From the NCBI GenBank assembly GCA_014803985.1, contig JAAVAO010000042.1, positions 26,094 to 90,093 on the forward strand: DNA of 64,000 nucleotides, in the 5' to 3' direction. Both the position numbers and the translations under genes were made by a program. Below the pieces are notes generated by a model. That model was not told where the DNA came from, did no database searches, and saw only the letters and a list, made by a program, of their open reading frames with translations. Origin of the DNA: Treponema sp. (GTDB lineage Bacteria > Spirochaetota > Spirochaetia > Treponematales > Treponemataceae). Positions 1 to 8,751 of this stretch are shown here, in pieces (position 1 is the stretch's first letter; each line of letters starts with the position of its first letter).

Positions 1-633
1 GCAGAAGCAGAAAAGGCACTTGGAAACGCCTGCCACTCTGCTGGAATGGATTATGAAATACAAGAAGGTGAAGGTGCATTCTACGGACCAAAACTTGAAT
101 TCACCCTTGTTGATGCGCTTGAACGAGAGTGGCAATGTGGCACAATCCAACTAGACTATCAACTCCCGAGCGAAGAAAGACTCAATGCACAATACATTGG
201 CTCTGACAATCAAAAACACCACCCTGTTATGTTACACAGAGCCGTCTTGGGAAGTCTTGAACGCTTTATGGGCATTCTCATTGAACATTTTGCAGGAAAT
301 ATGCCTGTTTGGCTTCATTTTGAACAAGCAGCGGTAGTTCCCGTCGCACAAGATTTCAACGACTATGCAGAAGAAATTGCGTCAAATCTTCGAGCTCAAG
401 GATTTGCTGCCAACGCCTACACAAATAGCGATAATATGAAATCCAAAATCAAAATGCTCACAAGTGAACACAAAGTGCCCTATATTTTAGTTGTCGGACA
501 GCGGGAACAAGACGAAAAATCCGTTTGCGTGCGCTTCCGCCCTTCTTCAGGGAAAGCACAAACAACAATGACAGTATCTGACTTCACAAAATACATAACC
601 GAAAAGTGCCGTTCAAAGGATTTGGAAATATGA
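1..633 (+). CDS. thrS: Threonyl-tRNA synthetase, C-terminal part (cut by window edge)
   Basis: Attaches threonine to tRNA-Thr in the cytoplasm. The frame is open from base 1, so the ORF-track ATG at 46 is internal and the 5' part lies outside the window. Visible are the end of the class II catalytic core (motif 3-like region around [12 protein letters not shown] and [19 protein letters not shown]) followed by the anticodon-binding domain ([20 protein letters not shown] onward, last 100 or so residues). This order and the sequence match ThrRS. The stop codon overlaps the ATG of a 44-codon ORF (ATGA). Confident identification; only the N-terminal TGS and editing domains cannot be checked. Confidence 0.93.
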   Translation, partial: AEAEKALGNACHSAGMDYEIQEGEGAFYGPKLEFTLVDALEREWQCGTIQLDYQLPSEERLNAQYIGSDNQKHHPVMLHRAVLGSLERFMGILIEHFAGNMPVWLHFEQAAVVPVAQDFNDYAEEIASNLRAQGFAANAYTNSDNMKSKIKMLTSEHKVPYILVVGQREQDEKSVCVRFRPSSGKAQTTMTVSDFTKYITEKCRSKDLEI

Positions 634-764
634 CGCTTGAGTTTGACGATTGGACTGCCTACGATAACTGGCTTGTTGAAAACTATGTACAATTTGACAT
701 ACTCAAAGCAAACAAAGATGATCAAGATGGTAAAATAAAAATTGAGTATGAAAATAAGCACTAA
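630..764 (+). CDS. Small acidic protein translationally coupled to thrS (44 aa)
   Basis: This ORF is below the ORF-track cutoff. It begins with an ATG that overlaps the thrS stop as ATGA and reads [20 protein letters not shown], then a charged tail ending in NKH. The composition (W, Y, D, E rich, no low complexity) looks like a real protein rather than random reading. The four-base overlap suggests translation by ribosomes terminating on thrS. I do not recognise a family. A large hairpin begins 24 bp after its stop, consistent with this ORF being the last gene of the transcript. It could still be chance. Confidence 0.5.
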   Translation: MTLEFDDWTAYDNWLVENYVQFDILKANKDDQDGKIKIEYENKH

Positions 765-787
765 AATAGCGTTACCTATTGTATTAC

Positions 788-859
788 GAGTTTTGAAAAG
801 ATAGAAAAAACACACTTTTCCCGTTACAGAGAAAAAGTTTCTTTATCTTTTCAAAACTC
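788..859 (+). terminator. Long hairpin at the end of the thrS transcript
   Basis: A perfect 16-bp inverted repeat (GAGTTTTGAAAAGATA / TATCTTTTCAAAACTC) encloses 40 nt that contain a second short pairing (ACTTTT/AAAAGT). It follows the thrS-linked small ORF. No clean U-tract follows, so it may be a 3'-end stabilising or Rho-type structure rather than a classical intrinsic terminator. It is unusually long for a terminator. Confidence 0.45.
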
Positions 860-884
860 AGCAGACAACCCCCTCCCTTGCGAC

Positions 885-957
885 CGAAAGTCGAGGGATA
901 GAAAAGAAAACCCCATGTATCTTTTCGCCACATTACAACCCACTCGGTCAGTTTTGG
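885..957. repeat. Dispersed two-hairpin intergenic element, copy 1 (reverse orientation)
   Basis: CGAAAGTCGAGGGATA...ATCTTTTCGCC followed by CAGTTTTGG matches, in reverse orientation, the element seen at 51398-51904 (GGCGAAAG...CTTTCGCC then CCAGTTTTG...CAAAACTGG). This copy is diverged. It lies between the thrS transcript and the 3' end of the following minus-strand lipoprotein gene. Confidence 0.5.
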
Positions 958-973
958 TAGCAACGCGAACAAA

Positions 974-3637
974 TTATAAATGTCCTACACGCGCTTGTGG
1001 AGAGGTGAGGTCATCAACATCCTCTTTTTCACGAGAAGTTGACTCATCATCAGAACACGGTTCAGCCGCATTATCAACCATGCTCACATCCCACGGACAA
1101 CAATCCATAAGAGAGCCGCCATTTGTCGTAATTTGGCGCACACCAATTCCTTTAGATTCCAAATCGGCCTTTGTTCTTCCAATCGTTGAAAGCGGAATAG
1201 TATACCAATAACTCATATCAAGATTTTTGCCAGAATTATGTTTGCTCGTTACTTTTGAATAGGTAGTTGACTTTAACAAATCCTCTCCTGTTTGTTTTGA
1301 AGTTCCCCTGTTATCAGTTGGAGTTGCTTCGTAATAGATATTCATTTCGCTTACAACGCATCCTCTGTTATAGCGAATCACAATTCCCGAAGTTCCCGGA
1401 GTTCCACTTCCAGTAGCCGTAACAGCAGAGTTCACGCTCATACAATGCTCTTCATCATAACTAAACCCATTTGATGAAGCCGCCTTGAAAAATCCAGGAG
1501 TTCCAACACCCACAAATTCTCCTTTATGCTGCGCAAACCCATATTTTGAAGAATGATACAAAAGATAATCAAAACCATTCGCGTCAGAAAAATTGACCCC
1601 ACCCCAAATACATTCATCTGTTCCACTTATCTTCGGACTTTTTGTAATTCCATCAGTGCTAATAATAAATCCAATAGGAAGGTCTCGATTGTCCCACCAT
1701 GCATTATCACTTCCCGCATAATCATGCGACATAAAAATATTGTCATCCGCTATGTTTGTTAATTCAACAAGCAAATAAAGATTTGTATCATCATAAGCGG
1801 CATAGAGCGCGTAAACATCATAAGGCACTTCTTGAATTCCTTTCCATGTTCTAGGGTCATCATAAGCGGCGCACTGTGCAATCTGTTCAGCACTTGTCCA
1901 ATCACTCCAATTCTTAATCGTTTTATTTGTTCCGACCATACCGTCTTTATTTGTCCAGTAATATTGACTTTGAGGAGTTGTTGATTTTTTATAACTCACA
2001 TTTACTGTATAATCGCTGCTTTTTGTTCCATTTGTGACAGTAATTTTTACAACCGTTGTACCTCCATCTTTCAATGAAACAGAAGAAGGAGTGCATACCA
2101 CTTTTGCATTAGAATCAGTTGGAGTTACACTAACAGTTGCCTTCAATTCATCACTTGAGCCTATAGCAGAAACCGTATATGTATTTCCACTCACAGAAGC
2201 AGTAGTATTTCCGATTTTTACAGTAGCAATTGAAGTGTCATTCGCCACCTTTCGCCTCACTGAAAGTGTATATTTTTTTTCGTTTCCATTTTGAGCGGTT
2301 ACAGTAATTGTAAACGTCGCGCTTTTCCCTTCTTCTATCGTTGTATTTTCTGGAGAAACACTCACCTTTGCCAAAGGATCTGTGGGGGTTGCCGTCACAT
2401 CAACACGAGAAATATTTTGATCAACCGTATAGTTTGTCGTAGACGCTCCAATTGAAACACCATTCACTTTTATATCAGAAAGACTCGTATCGCCAGAAAG
2501 TTGATTAGCCGTTGGGTCTTCATCATAAAATTTTTCACCGTCATACCAGAATGTGGCAGTTTTACCTGAAGATTTTTCAGAATCTTTATTTAATATAAAT
2601 GTGATTTCTCCTCCGCTTGGATTTGCATTAGTAAAATTCTTCATATACCAGCCTGTCGGATTAGCCATATAGATTTCTGATGCCGCCTCCATATCAGGCT
2701 GAGTCTCCCAAGTTTCATTAAGCTTTATAGAAAGTTCAACCTTTTGACTTGTAGTTTCCCATGCCCAAATCTTTGGTGCAGAAGAAGCCTTTACAAACAC
2801 AAACAACTTTCCTTTCAACGGATTTCCTATTGAATCAATCGTTGTTGTTTCTCCAGAACGCACTGTAACTGATTTTTTAGTGTTTTTTCCATCGCCGTCG
2901 GTTATTGTGTAGTTCCAAACGCCCGGCGCAACGCCTGTAATTTCGTATGTGCCGCTATCGTCAGAAGGTATCTTTTTGCTTTCAGAACACGGATCATTTA
3001 TGCAAACAACATAATCCTTTGCATTGCTTGCACCGAAAGAAACCGCTCCATAGTTTAATACATAATTATTTCCTGTTTTCAAAGTTTCAAAATCAGAAAC
3101 AATCAAATCCACATTCACAAGGTAGGCTGCTCTTCCCTCCGGAATCGCGCTAGAAATCCATGAATTTTGCGCGTCTGTAAAGTCAGCAATATTTTTTCCA
3201 GCATTTAATAATTTTTTATATACATTTGCTTTTGCACTCGTAATCCAGTTAATTGTGGACAATACATTTTCACCAGATTTTATATCCAAAACTTCTGAAA
3301 TTTCAAAACCACTCACATTTGATACTATTGAAATTATTCTGTTTTTTCCTACAGGAATGTTATTGATGGAAAATTCACCCTTCCCACTGGCAACCGAAGC
3401 AGTTCCCGTTATTTTATTCATACCAGAACTTTCCACTGTGTAAGAAACACTTTTTATCTCAGACATATCAAGCTTTCGCCCTGCATTTTCAGAGGACATC
3501 GTGATTGTAATAAAACCTGTTGCACCCCCCCCCTTATTTTCTTGAACTCCTGTATTTTTCTCATCAAGATCAGAAGAACATCCCGTCACCAAAAGAAAAA
3601 CAACAGCAACCATAATCCCTGTAAAAGTCTTTCTCAT
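974..3637 (-). CDS. Large lipoprotein with starch-binding-like and cadherin-like domains; in-frame G9 tract
   Basis: Predicted outer-surface or periplasmic lipoprotein, 887 aa. The ORF track starts 7 codons earlier, but ATG at 3637 has GGGAGG just upstream and gives a clean signal peptide with lipobox LLVTGC (Cys20). About 16 residues after the Cys, codons AAG GGG GGG GGT form a run of nine G. Later come a CBM26-like starch-binding segment (roughly residues 275-385, KLFVFVKASSAPKIWAWE), two cadherin-like beta-sandwich repeats of the Cadherin-like/PF12733 type (about 390-475 and 475-560), and a C-terminal CBM9/DOMON-like region (about 565-870; VYALYAAYDDTNLYLLVEL). Binding of alpha-glucan is inferred from domain resemblance. 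The poly-G tract makes the gene a candidate for on/off switching; in this sequence it reads ON. Confidence 0.8.
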   Translation of the reverse strand: MRKTFTGIMVAVVFLLVTGCSSDLDEKNTGVQENKGGGATGFITITMSSENAGRKLDMSEIKSVSYTVESSGMNKITGTASVASGKGEFSINNIPVGKNRIISIVSNVSGFEISEVLDIKSGENVLSTINWITSAKANVYKKLLNAGKNIADFTDAQNSWISSAIPEGRAAYLVNVDLIVSDFETLKTGNNYVLNYGAVSFGASNAKDYVVCINDPCSESKKIPSDDSGTYEITGVAPGVWNYTITDGDGKNTKKSVTVRSGETTTIDSIGNPLKGKLFVFVKASSAPKIWAWETTSQKVELSIKLNETWETQPDMEAASEIYMANPTGWYMKNFTNANPSGGEITFILNKDSEKSSGKTATFWYDGEKFYDEDPTANQLSGDTSLSDIKVNGVSIGASTTNYTVDQNISRVDVTATPTDPLAKVSVSPENTTIEEGKSATFTITVTAQNGNEKKYTLSVRRKVANDTSIATVKIGNTTASVSGNTYTVSAIGSSDELKATVSVTPTDSNAKVVCTPSSVSLKDGGTTVVKITVTNGTKSSDYTVNVSYKKSTTPQSQYYWTNKDGMVGTNKTIKNWSDWTSAEQIAQCAAYDDPRTWKGIQEVPYDVYALYAAYDDTNLYLLVELTNIADDNIFMSHDYAGSDNAWWDNRDLPIGFIISTDGITKSPKISGTDECIWGGVNFSDANGFDYLLYHSSKYGFAQHKGEFVGVGTPGFFKAASSNGFSYDEEHCMSVNSAVTATGSGTPGTSGIVIRYNRGCVVSEMNIYYEATPTDNRGTSKQTGEDLLKSTTYSKVTSKHNSGKNLDMSYWYTIPLSTIGRTKADLESKGIGVRQITTNGGSLMDCCPWDVSMVDNAAEPCSDDESTSREKEDVDDLTSPQARVGHL
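3525..3533 (-). repeat. Homopolymeric G9 tract inside lipoprotein coding sequence
   Basis: Nine consecutive C on the + strand (nine G on the coding strand) fall near codon 36 of the lipoprotein, directly after its lipidated N-terminus. Gain or loss of one G would truncate the product shortly afterwards. The only longer mononucleotide G/C run I found in the window is in the similarly built lipoprotein at 10297-13288. Confidence 0.9.
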
Positions 3638-3730
3638 ACATCCTCCCATAACAATCACTATTCATCATTGAAATTTCACCCATCGGCAAACAAACACTAT
3701 ATGTATTTTGGCTATATAGTACTATGCATA

Positions 3731-3758
3731 ATTATAACACGGATATTTTAAATGTGCA
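3731..3758 (-). promoter_or_regulatory. Putative promoter of the lipoprotein gene with upstream A-tract
   Basis: On the minus strand TGCACA (3758-3753), a 16-bp spacer and a perfect TATAAT (3736-3731) lie about 95 bp upstream of the ATG. Immediately upstream is a long A-rich run (the T-rich 3759-3800 stretch on the + strand) that could act as an UP element. The -35 is a poor match, so this is tentative. Confidence 0.35.
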
Positions 3759-3916
3759 TTTTTTATTTTTTTTTATTTTTTTTATTTTTATTATTTTTGA
3801 AATTACAAAAACACGTATTACAACACTTCGTGACTGTTTACACGGCGACCGAAAAACATTTCTAAAAAAAGACAGGAACAAACAAAATGAGGGGAAAGAG
3901 GAGAAGTGGAAGGAGA

Positions 3917-4723
3917 TTAATTATTATCATCGCTTGCATCTATTGGAACACACCCTAAATGCAAAACCTTGCTATAAAAAGTCGTGAGATATTCATCCTG
4001 TCCCACCGCAACAGCATACATATCCACATACCATACATTCTTATCGGCATCACTAAATGTGCCGTACACAACATCTCCCACTGAAGTTGCTTCATCTTCA
4101 GTAGGCACTGCATTTTTTACAACCGTACCCGCCCCTGCAATAGTCAAGGCACTAGAAACAGAACTATTATCTGCAATTTGATCTTCCTTTCTGGCAAAAT
4201 CAAAAGTTTGCCTGTTCCCTGTTCGCAACGGAACTCCTATATAGTTCCATTCGCTCGTGCTACTAGAACTATTTCTATATTTTATCTCTGCTATAAAATC
4301 TTTTCCAGTATTCTCGTAATAGTTTGTCAGACGGATATACACTCGCTGATTGGTACTTGTCGCACCTATCAACGGACTTTTTGTTCCATTGTTTGTACCA
4401 AGCTCTTTATATCCATACGTTTCTATCATTTGTTTTGCAGCCGCAGTTTCATTTGTTGAAGAGGCAAGAGAATCAATCGAACTGTTTCGACTAGCCATTG
4501 TAGAATAGTTATTGTATATCTTGTAGTAAACCGCAGTTCCAGTATACCCTGCCGATGATTGCTCTTCATTTGTCTCAAAGTCAAAATAGCACCTATCATA
4601 ACCAGTGGTTTGAGTCGGTGTATTATAAGAATTGGAAGGAGGACTTAAATAATTAACAACTTCCAGTCCACAGCCCACAAATAGCAGACTGAAGACCGAA
4701 AGAACAAAACAAAACAGTTTCAA
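3917..4723 (-). CDS. Lipoprotein of unknown function
   Basis: A 268-aa protein with a short signal peptide and lipobox LLFVGC (Cys18). The start is TTG placed directly after the TAG of the upstream TPR gene (AAC TAG TTG AAA), so it is probably translated by coupling. The rest is Ser/Thr/Asn/Tyr-rich and beta-like, with no repeat or domain I recognise. It is the last gene of the scpB-to-TPR run. Between it and the next minus-strand gene lies about 280 bp holding the T-rich stretch and a promoter. Confidence 0.7.
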   Translation of the reverse strand: MKLFCFVLSVFSLLFVGCGLEVVNYLSPPSNSYNTPTQTTGYDRCYFDFETNEEQSSAGYTGTAVYYKIYNNYSTMASRNSSIDSLASSTNETAAAKQMIETYGYKELGTNNGTKSPLIGATSTNQRVYIRLTNYYENTGKDFIAEIKYRNSSSSTSEWNYIGVPLRTGNRQTFDFARKEDQIADNSSVSSALTIAGAGTVVKNAVPTEDEATSVGDVVYGTFSDADKNVWYVDMYAVAVGQDEYLTTFYSKVLHLGCVPIDASDDNN

Positions 4724-5386
4724 CTAGTTGTTTTCTAGAGCAATAAGGCGTGATTTTGCAAGATTTCCCCACGAAGAGTCCGGACTTTTATCATTCAACG
4801 CTTTGTAAGCTTCTATTGCTCCCTCCACATTGCCCATAGACTCTCGAACTCTTCCAAGACTAAAATATGCATGCGCCGCGCTCAAAAAATCAGGAGATTC
4901 AGAGGCAGCCTTATAGCATTTTTCAGCATTTTCAAAGTCCTCAACATTTTCAAAGGAAACTCCAGCATTAAAATAGGCGATAGGCGCAGTATACGCCTTT
5001 TTGTCTTTTTCAGCCGCAGTAAAATAGTATTTTGCAGAAGCCTGATAGTCTTTTTTAGAATAAGAAATTTCACCAGCAAGAAGATTCGCCCTCACACCAA
5101 CAACCCTGCTCTTTGCAACATACGGCTGCAAATTAGCAATGGCAACGGCTCTGCGCGCCTCAAGATCTTCCTCTGAAAGATCAGATGAATTCATCGTAAG
5201 AGAATACTCAATGGCATCAAGCGCGGCAAGTCCCTTTTCATTAGACTTTGAAATTGCACTTACGCACACAACATAAGAAACAATCGCCACAACAAGCACA
5301 ACAAGAATTGTAATAAGAATTTTCTCTCGCGACTCCACATAAGACGAAACTTTTTCACCAACAGTAGTTCTTTCAATCTTTGCCAT
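4724..5386 (-). CDS. Membrane-anchored tetratricopeptide protein
   Basis: A 220-aa protein with a cytoplasmic N-terminus, one hydrophobic helix (about residues 24-46, ILITILVVLVVAIVSYVVCV) and TPR-like repeats from about 105 on (AYFNAGVSFENVEDFENAEKCY; HAYFSLGRVRESMGNVEGAI). The architecture resembles YfgM/UPF0070-type proteins, which work with envelope protein export and chaperones; that role is an inference. It starts 15 bp after the AAA+ gene and its stop abuts the following lipoprotein start. Confidence 0.8.
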   Translation of the reverse strand: MAKIERTTVGEKVSSYVESREKILITILVVLVVAIVSYVVCVSAISKSNEKGLAALDAIEYSLTMNSSDLSEEDLEARRAVAIANLQPYVAKSRVVGVRANLLAGEISYSKKDYQASAKYYFTAAEKDKKAYTAPIAYFNAGVSFENVEDFENAEKCYKAASESPDFLSAAHAYFSLGRVRESMGNVEGAIEAYKALNDKSPDSSWGNLAKSRLIALENN

Positions 5387-5401
5387 TTTTATACCTCAAA
5401 A

Positions 5402-6346
5402 TCATTTATTTTCACGGATATTAAGTTCAAGAATCAACCTTGAAACATAGGTTCTTTGAATCTGTAAGATTTTACTAGCCTTAGTTTGATTCCAATTGCA
5501 TCCCTCAAGAATTTTTATAATATAGGCGCGTTTGAATGTATCAAGGGCACTTTTTAAAGACCTATCGCCACTTTCATTTAATGCAATACCCTCTGCAATC
5601 TCATTTGAATCATCAGATTTATCACTGGGAACAGAAAGGCGCAAGTCCGCGCTCAAAATCTCTCCTGACACGCCAACCATGCAAGCACGCGCAACAACCA
5701 ACTCAAGCTCCCGCACATTTCCAGGCCATCTATATGCGAGCATATCGGAAACCGCTTTATTTGAAAACCCTTTGCAACGTTTTCCATATTCACCAAAGCA
5801 GTGCTTTGAAAAACTCAACGCAATAGGAAGCACATCATCCTTTCTCTCTCTTAACGGCGGAACACGAACAGAAAGTGCATTGAGTCGAAAATAGAGTTCC
5901 TCGGAAAATTCATTTCGTGCAACCATTTCATTTAAATTACACGAAGTAGTCGCAATCACCCTTACACAATTCTTTTGCAAAAGGGCAAGAAATTCATTCT
6001 GCGCCGAAAGAGAAAGATGCTCTACATTCCGAAACAGAGCAACGCCCCCAAACGCCTCATCAGCAACGGCAGAAATAGAAGAAGTGCTTCCAAAGCATGC
6101 ACAATTTACTGAAAGAAAAGGCATCGAGGAACGCCCGCTATGAACGCCATATAAAAAGATCTGTTTGGCAAAAAGTGATTTGCCAGAGCCATGCTCGCCC
6201 ATAATCAAAACAGGAGAATTGACGAGGGCAATATTTTTTGCAATTTCCAGTAAATCCTTTAAAGCGGGGCTTTCAGCAATAAAGTCATTGCCAAAAGCCC
6301 CTGTTTTTTCAGAGGAATCAGAATTATCCATAAAAAACTGATTCAT
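5402..6346 (-). CDS. Degenerate sigma-54 activator-like AAA+ protein with Fis-type HTH
   Basis: A 314-aa protein. Residues about 20-235 form an AAA+ domain with a Walker A GEHGSGKSLFAK, an R-finger/sensor region (SEELYFRLNALSVRVPPLRERKDD) and the WPGNVREL motif typical of sigma-54 enhancer-binding proteins. The C-terminus (last 50 residues, NWNQTKASKILQIQRTYVSR) is a Fis-like helix-turn-helix. The GAFTGA sigma-54 contact loop is absent: the stretch between Walker A and B is shortened to SVNCACFGSTSSISAVADEA. Walker B is also weak (VALFRNVEHL). It probably does not open sigma-54 promoters in the usual way. Cotranscribed with cmk-rpsA (19-bp gap). Confidence 0.82.
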   Translation of the reverse strand: MNQFFMDNSDSSEKTGAFGNDFIAESPALKDLLEIAKNIALVNSPVLIMGEHGSGKSLFAKQIFLYGVHSGRSSMPFLSVNCACFGSTSSISAVADEAFGGVALFRNVEHLSLSAQNEFLALLQKNCVRVIATTSCNLNEMVARNEFSEELYFRLNALSVRVPPLRERKDDVLPIALSFSKHCFGEYGKRCKGFSNKAVSDMLAYRWPGNVRELELVVARACMVGVSGEILSADLRLSVPSDKSDDSNEIAEGIALNESGDRSLKSALDTFKRAYIIKILEGCNWNQTKASKILQIQRTYVSRLILELNIRENK

Positions 6347-6365
6347 CCTTTACCTTCAAATGCAA

Positions 6366-8720
6366 CTAGTTTTTTTGGTTCTTCAAAAAGTCACCAAGCG
6401 TATATGCTCCATCATCTTCATTGCTTGACGTAGACATATACTGTGCAATTTCATCTCGCTGCTGTTTTCTCGTGAATTCTCGAACGGAGAACGATGCCTT
6501 TTCCTTGCCGACATTCACATCAACAACATAGACATTGATTTTATCTCCAACCTTATACTTTTTCACAGCCTCTTCAAACGGTGTTTTAGGGTCTTCGCTC
6601 AAATTAGACTTGTTCACAAGACCTTCAATTCCATTGTCAACCCGTACAAACACACCAAAATCCGTTATTGAAGTGATTTCGCCTTCAAGCGTAGAGCCTG
6701 GCTTGTGATCCGCAGCAAATTGCTTCCACGGACTTTCCGTCAACTGCTTTACGCCGATTTTGATATTTCGCTTTTCAACATCGCATTCAATGACAACGCC
6801 CTCAATTTCTTGATTAACAGAAAGTTCAGAACCTGCATGTTTAACTTTTTTAGTCCAAAAAAGATCATCAACATGAAGGAACGCCTCAATGCCATCTTCA
6901 AGAGCAACAAATGCGCCTGTATTGATAACTTTTACAACTTTGCCAGTGACTTTTGTTCCAACAGGATATTTTTCACCAATCGAATCCCACGGATTTACAG
7001 AAACTTGCTTCAATCCAAGTGAAACGCGACCACCTTGAATGTCATATCCCAAAATCATGCACTCAACTTCATCGCCAACATTCACCATATCAGCAGGTTT
7101 GTTCACTTTCTTTGTCCAAGAGAATTCGCTTATATGCACAAGCCCCTCAATCCCCTCTTCCAATTCAACAAACGCACCAAATTCAGTAAGTTTTGTGACC
7201 TTGCCCTTTACAATGTCATTCACGTGGAATTTTTCCTCAAAGTGCATCCACGGATCTTCTGTAAAATGCTTGAGGGAAAGATTTATCCTCTTTGCAGCAG
7301 AATCCATGCGGATAACTTTAAGCTCAATTTCTTGACCACGTTTTACAAAATCCTTTGGACGGGCAACATGACCCCAACTCATATCATTGATATGAAGAAG
7401 TCCGTCAAATCCACCCAAATCAATGAACGCACCGAAACTCGTAAAGCTCTTTACGACTCCCTTTACAGTGTCATCAATTTTTACATTTTCAAAGAACGCA
7501 TCGCGTTTTGCAGCGATTTGTTCCTCAAGATATTTTCTGCGATTTACAACAACATTAACCTTATTTTCAGAATAAAGTCTTTCAACATAGAAACTAGACT
7601 TCACCCCTATAAGCGACTCTGGTTTTTCAACTCTTTGACTATCAGACTGGCTTATCGGCAAGAATGCATGAACATCTCCGCCAAGGCTCACATCGTAACC
7701 GCCTTTCACGATCTTAGTAATAGTGCCGGATACAGGCTTCTTTTCTTTGTATGCCTGCTGAACATCCTTCCACATCCTTTTTGCATCTGCCCTCGTCTTT
7801 GAAATCTCAGGCCCGTTTCGACCGAATTTCTTATCCAAGAACACTTGCACCTTGTCTCCAACTTTAGGCAAGGAATCCGAAAACTCCATAATCGGGAGTC
7901 TACCCTCTGACTTGCAGCCAACATCAAGGAAAACATACTCTTCTGTCACTTGCACTACAGTGCCTTCCACAAGCTGTCCTTCCTTTGGTTCAGCGCGATT
8001 GTTCAGAGACTCTTCTAATTGTGTCTGAAAGTTAGCTTTATCCGCGCTCTCTTCCTTTTCCACTTCCATTTCTTCCATTACAAACCCTTTTTTGAGAATA
8101 TAGTGATATATTATCTCACAAACCTCATCTATAGTCAAGTTACTCGTATCTATATAATGTGCATCTGGAGCAATTTTTAAAGCGCCTTCCGCCTTGGTTT
8201 TGTCAATTTCATCGCGTTTTTTTATGGCTTCCTTTATTTCCTCAAGAGAAAGATTGCTAACTCCCTGCTTAAAACGACGCTCCGCCTGCACGTCAAGGCT
8301 TGCATCAAGATACAATTTGCAGTCCGCATTGGGAAAAACAACAGTCGTCATATCCCTCCCCTCGCAAACGATGTCAAGACTTCTTGTGAGTTCCTGCATG
8401 CGCTCGTTCACTAAATGACGAATTGGCACAATCGCAGAAATTTGCGCAACATTTTTTGAAACTTCGTCATTGTGGAGAGAATCCTCAACATCAACGCCGT
8501 TCAATTCAAGACGAGAATTATTGTAATCCAGCCTTTGCTTTTTGCAAAACTCAACAATTGCGCTTTCATCTGTTAAATCAACGCCATTATTCAAAAGTGA
8601 CAATGTGAGAGCGCGATAAAAACTGCCACTATTTAAATAGATGACACCTAATTTTTTTGCAATAATCGATGCTATCGTGCTTTTTCCGGTTCCCGCCGGT
8701 CCGTCCATTGCTATAATCAT
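6366..8720 (-). CDS. cmk-rpsA: Cytidylate kinase fused to ribosomal protein S1
   Basis: A 784-aa fusion. Residues 1-215 are a (d)CMP kinase: P-loop GPAGTGKS, GSFYRALT substrate region, EGRDMTTVVFP. It phosphorylates CMP/dCMP for nucleotide synthesis. After a charged linker, residues about 240-750 hold six S1 RNA-binding repeats (for example VEGTVVQVTEEYVFLDVGC, VKGVVKSFTSFGAFIDLGG, LEGEITSITDFGVFVRVDN), as in ribosomal protein S1, which helps mRNA binding to the 30S subunit. Such CMK-S1 fusions are known in treponemes and are a lineage clue. The start at 8720 has GAGG seven bases upstream. Both halves look intact. Confidence 0.95.
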   Translation of the reverse strand: MIIAMDGPAGTGKSTIASIIAKKLGVIYLNSGSFYRALTLSLLNNGVDLTDESAIVEFCKKQRLDYNNSRLELNGVDVEDSLHNDEVSKNVAQISAIVPIRHLVNERMQELTRSLDIVCEGRDMTTVVFPNADCKLYLDASLDVQAERRFKQGVSNLSLEEIKEAIKKRDEIDKTKAEGALKIAPDAHYIDTSNLTIDEVCEIIYHYILKKGFVMEEMEVEKEESADKANFQTQLEESLNNRAEPKEGQLVEGTVVQVTEEYVFLDVGCKSEGRLPIMEFSDSLPKVGDKVQVFLDKKFGRNGPEISKTRADAKRMWKDVQQAYKEKKPVSGTITKIVKGGYDVSLGGDVHAFLPISQSDSQRVEKPESLIGVKSSFYVERLYSENKVNVVVNRRKYLEEQIAAKRDAFFENVKIDDTVKGVVKSFTSFGAFIDLGGFDGLLHINDMSWGHVARPKDFVKRGQEIELKVIRMDSAAKRINLSLKHFTEDPWMHFEEKFHVNDIVKGKVTKLTEFGAFVELEEGIEGLVHISEFSWTKKVNKPADMVNVGDEVECMILGYDIQGGRVSLGLKQVSVNPWDSIGEKYPVGTKVTGKVVKVINTGAFVALEDGIEAFLHVDDLFWTKKVKHAGSELSVNQEIEGVVIECDVEKRNIKIGVKQLTESPWKQFAADHKPGSTLEGEITSITDFGVFVRVDNGIEGLVNKSNLSEDPKTPFEEAVKKYKVGDKINVYVVDVNVGKEKASFSVREFTRKQQRDEIAQYMSTSSNEDDGAYTLGDFLKNQKN

Positions 8721-8751
8721 ATTACAACCTCAAAAAAAAGGCAAAAAGCCC

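Noticed and set aside
7035-7802. 255-aa + strand ORF opposite the S1 repeats
   Set aside because: Antisense of six well-conserved S1 domains; a codon-bias artefact.
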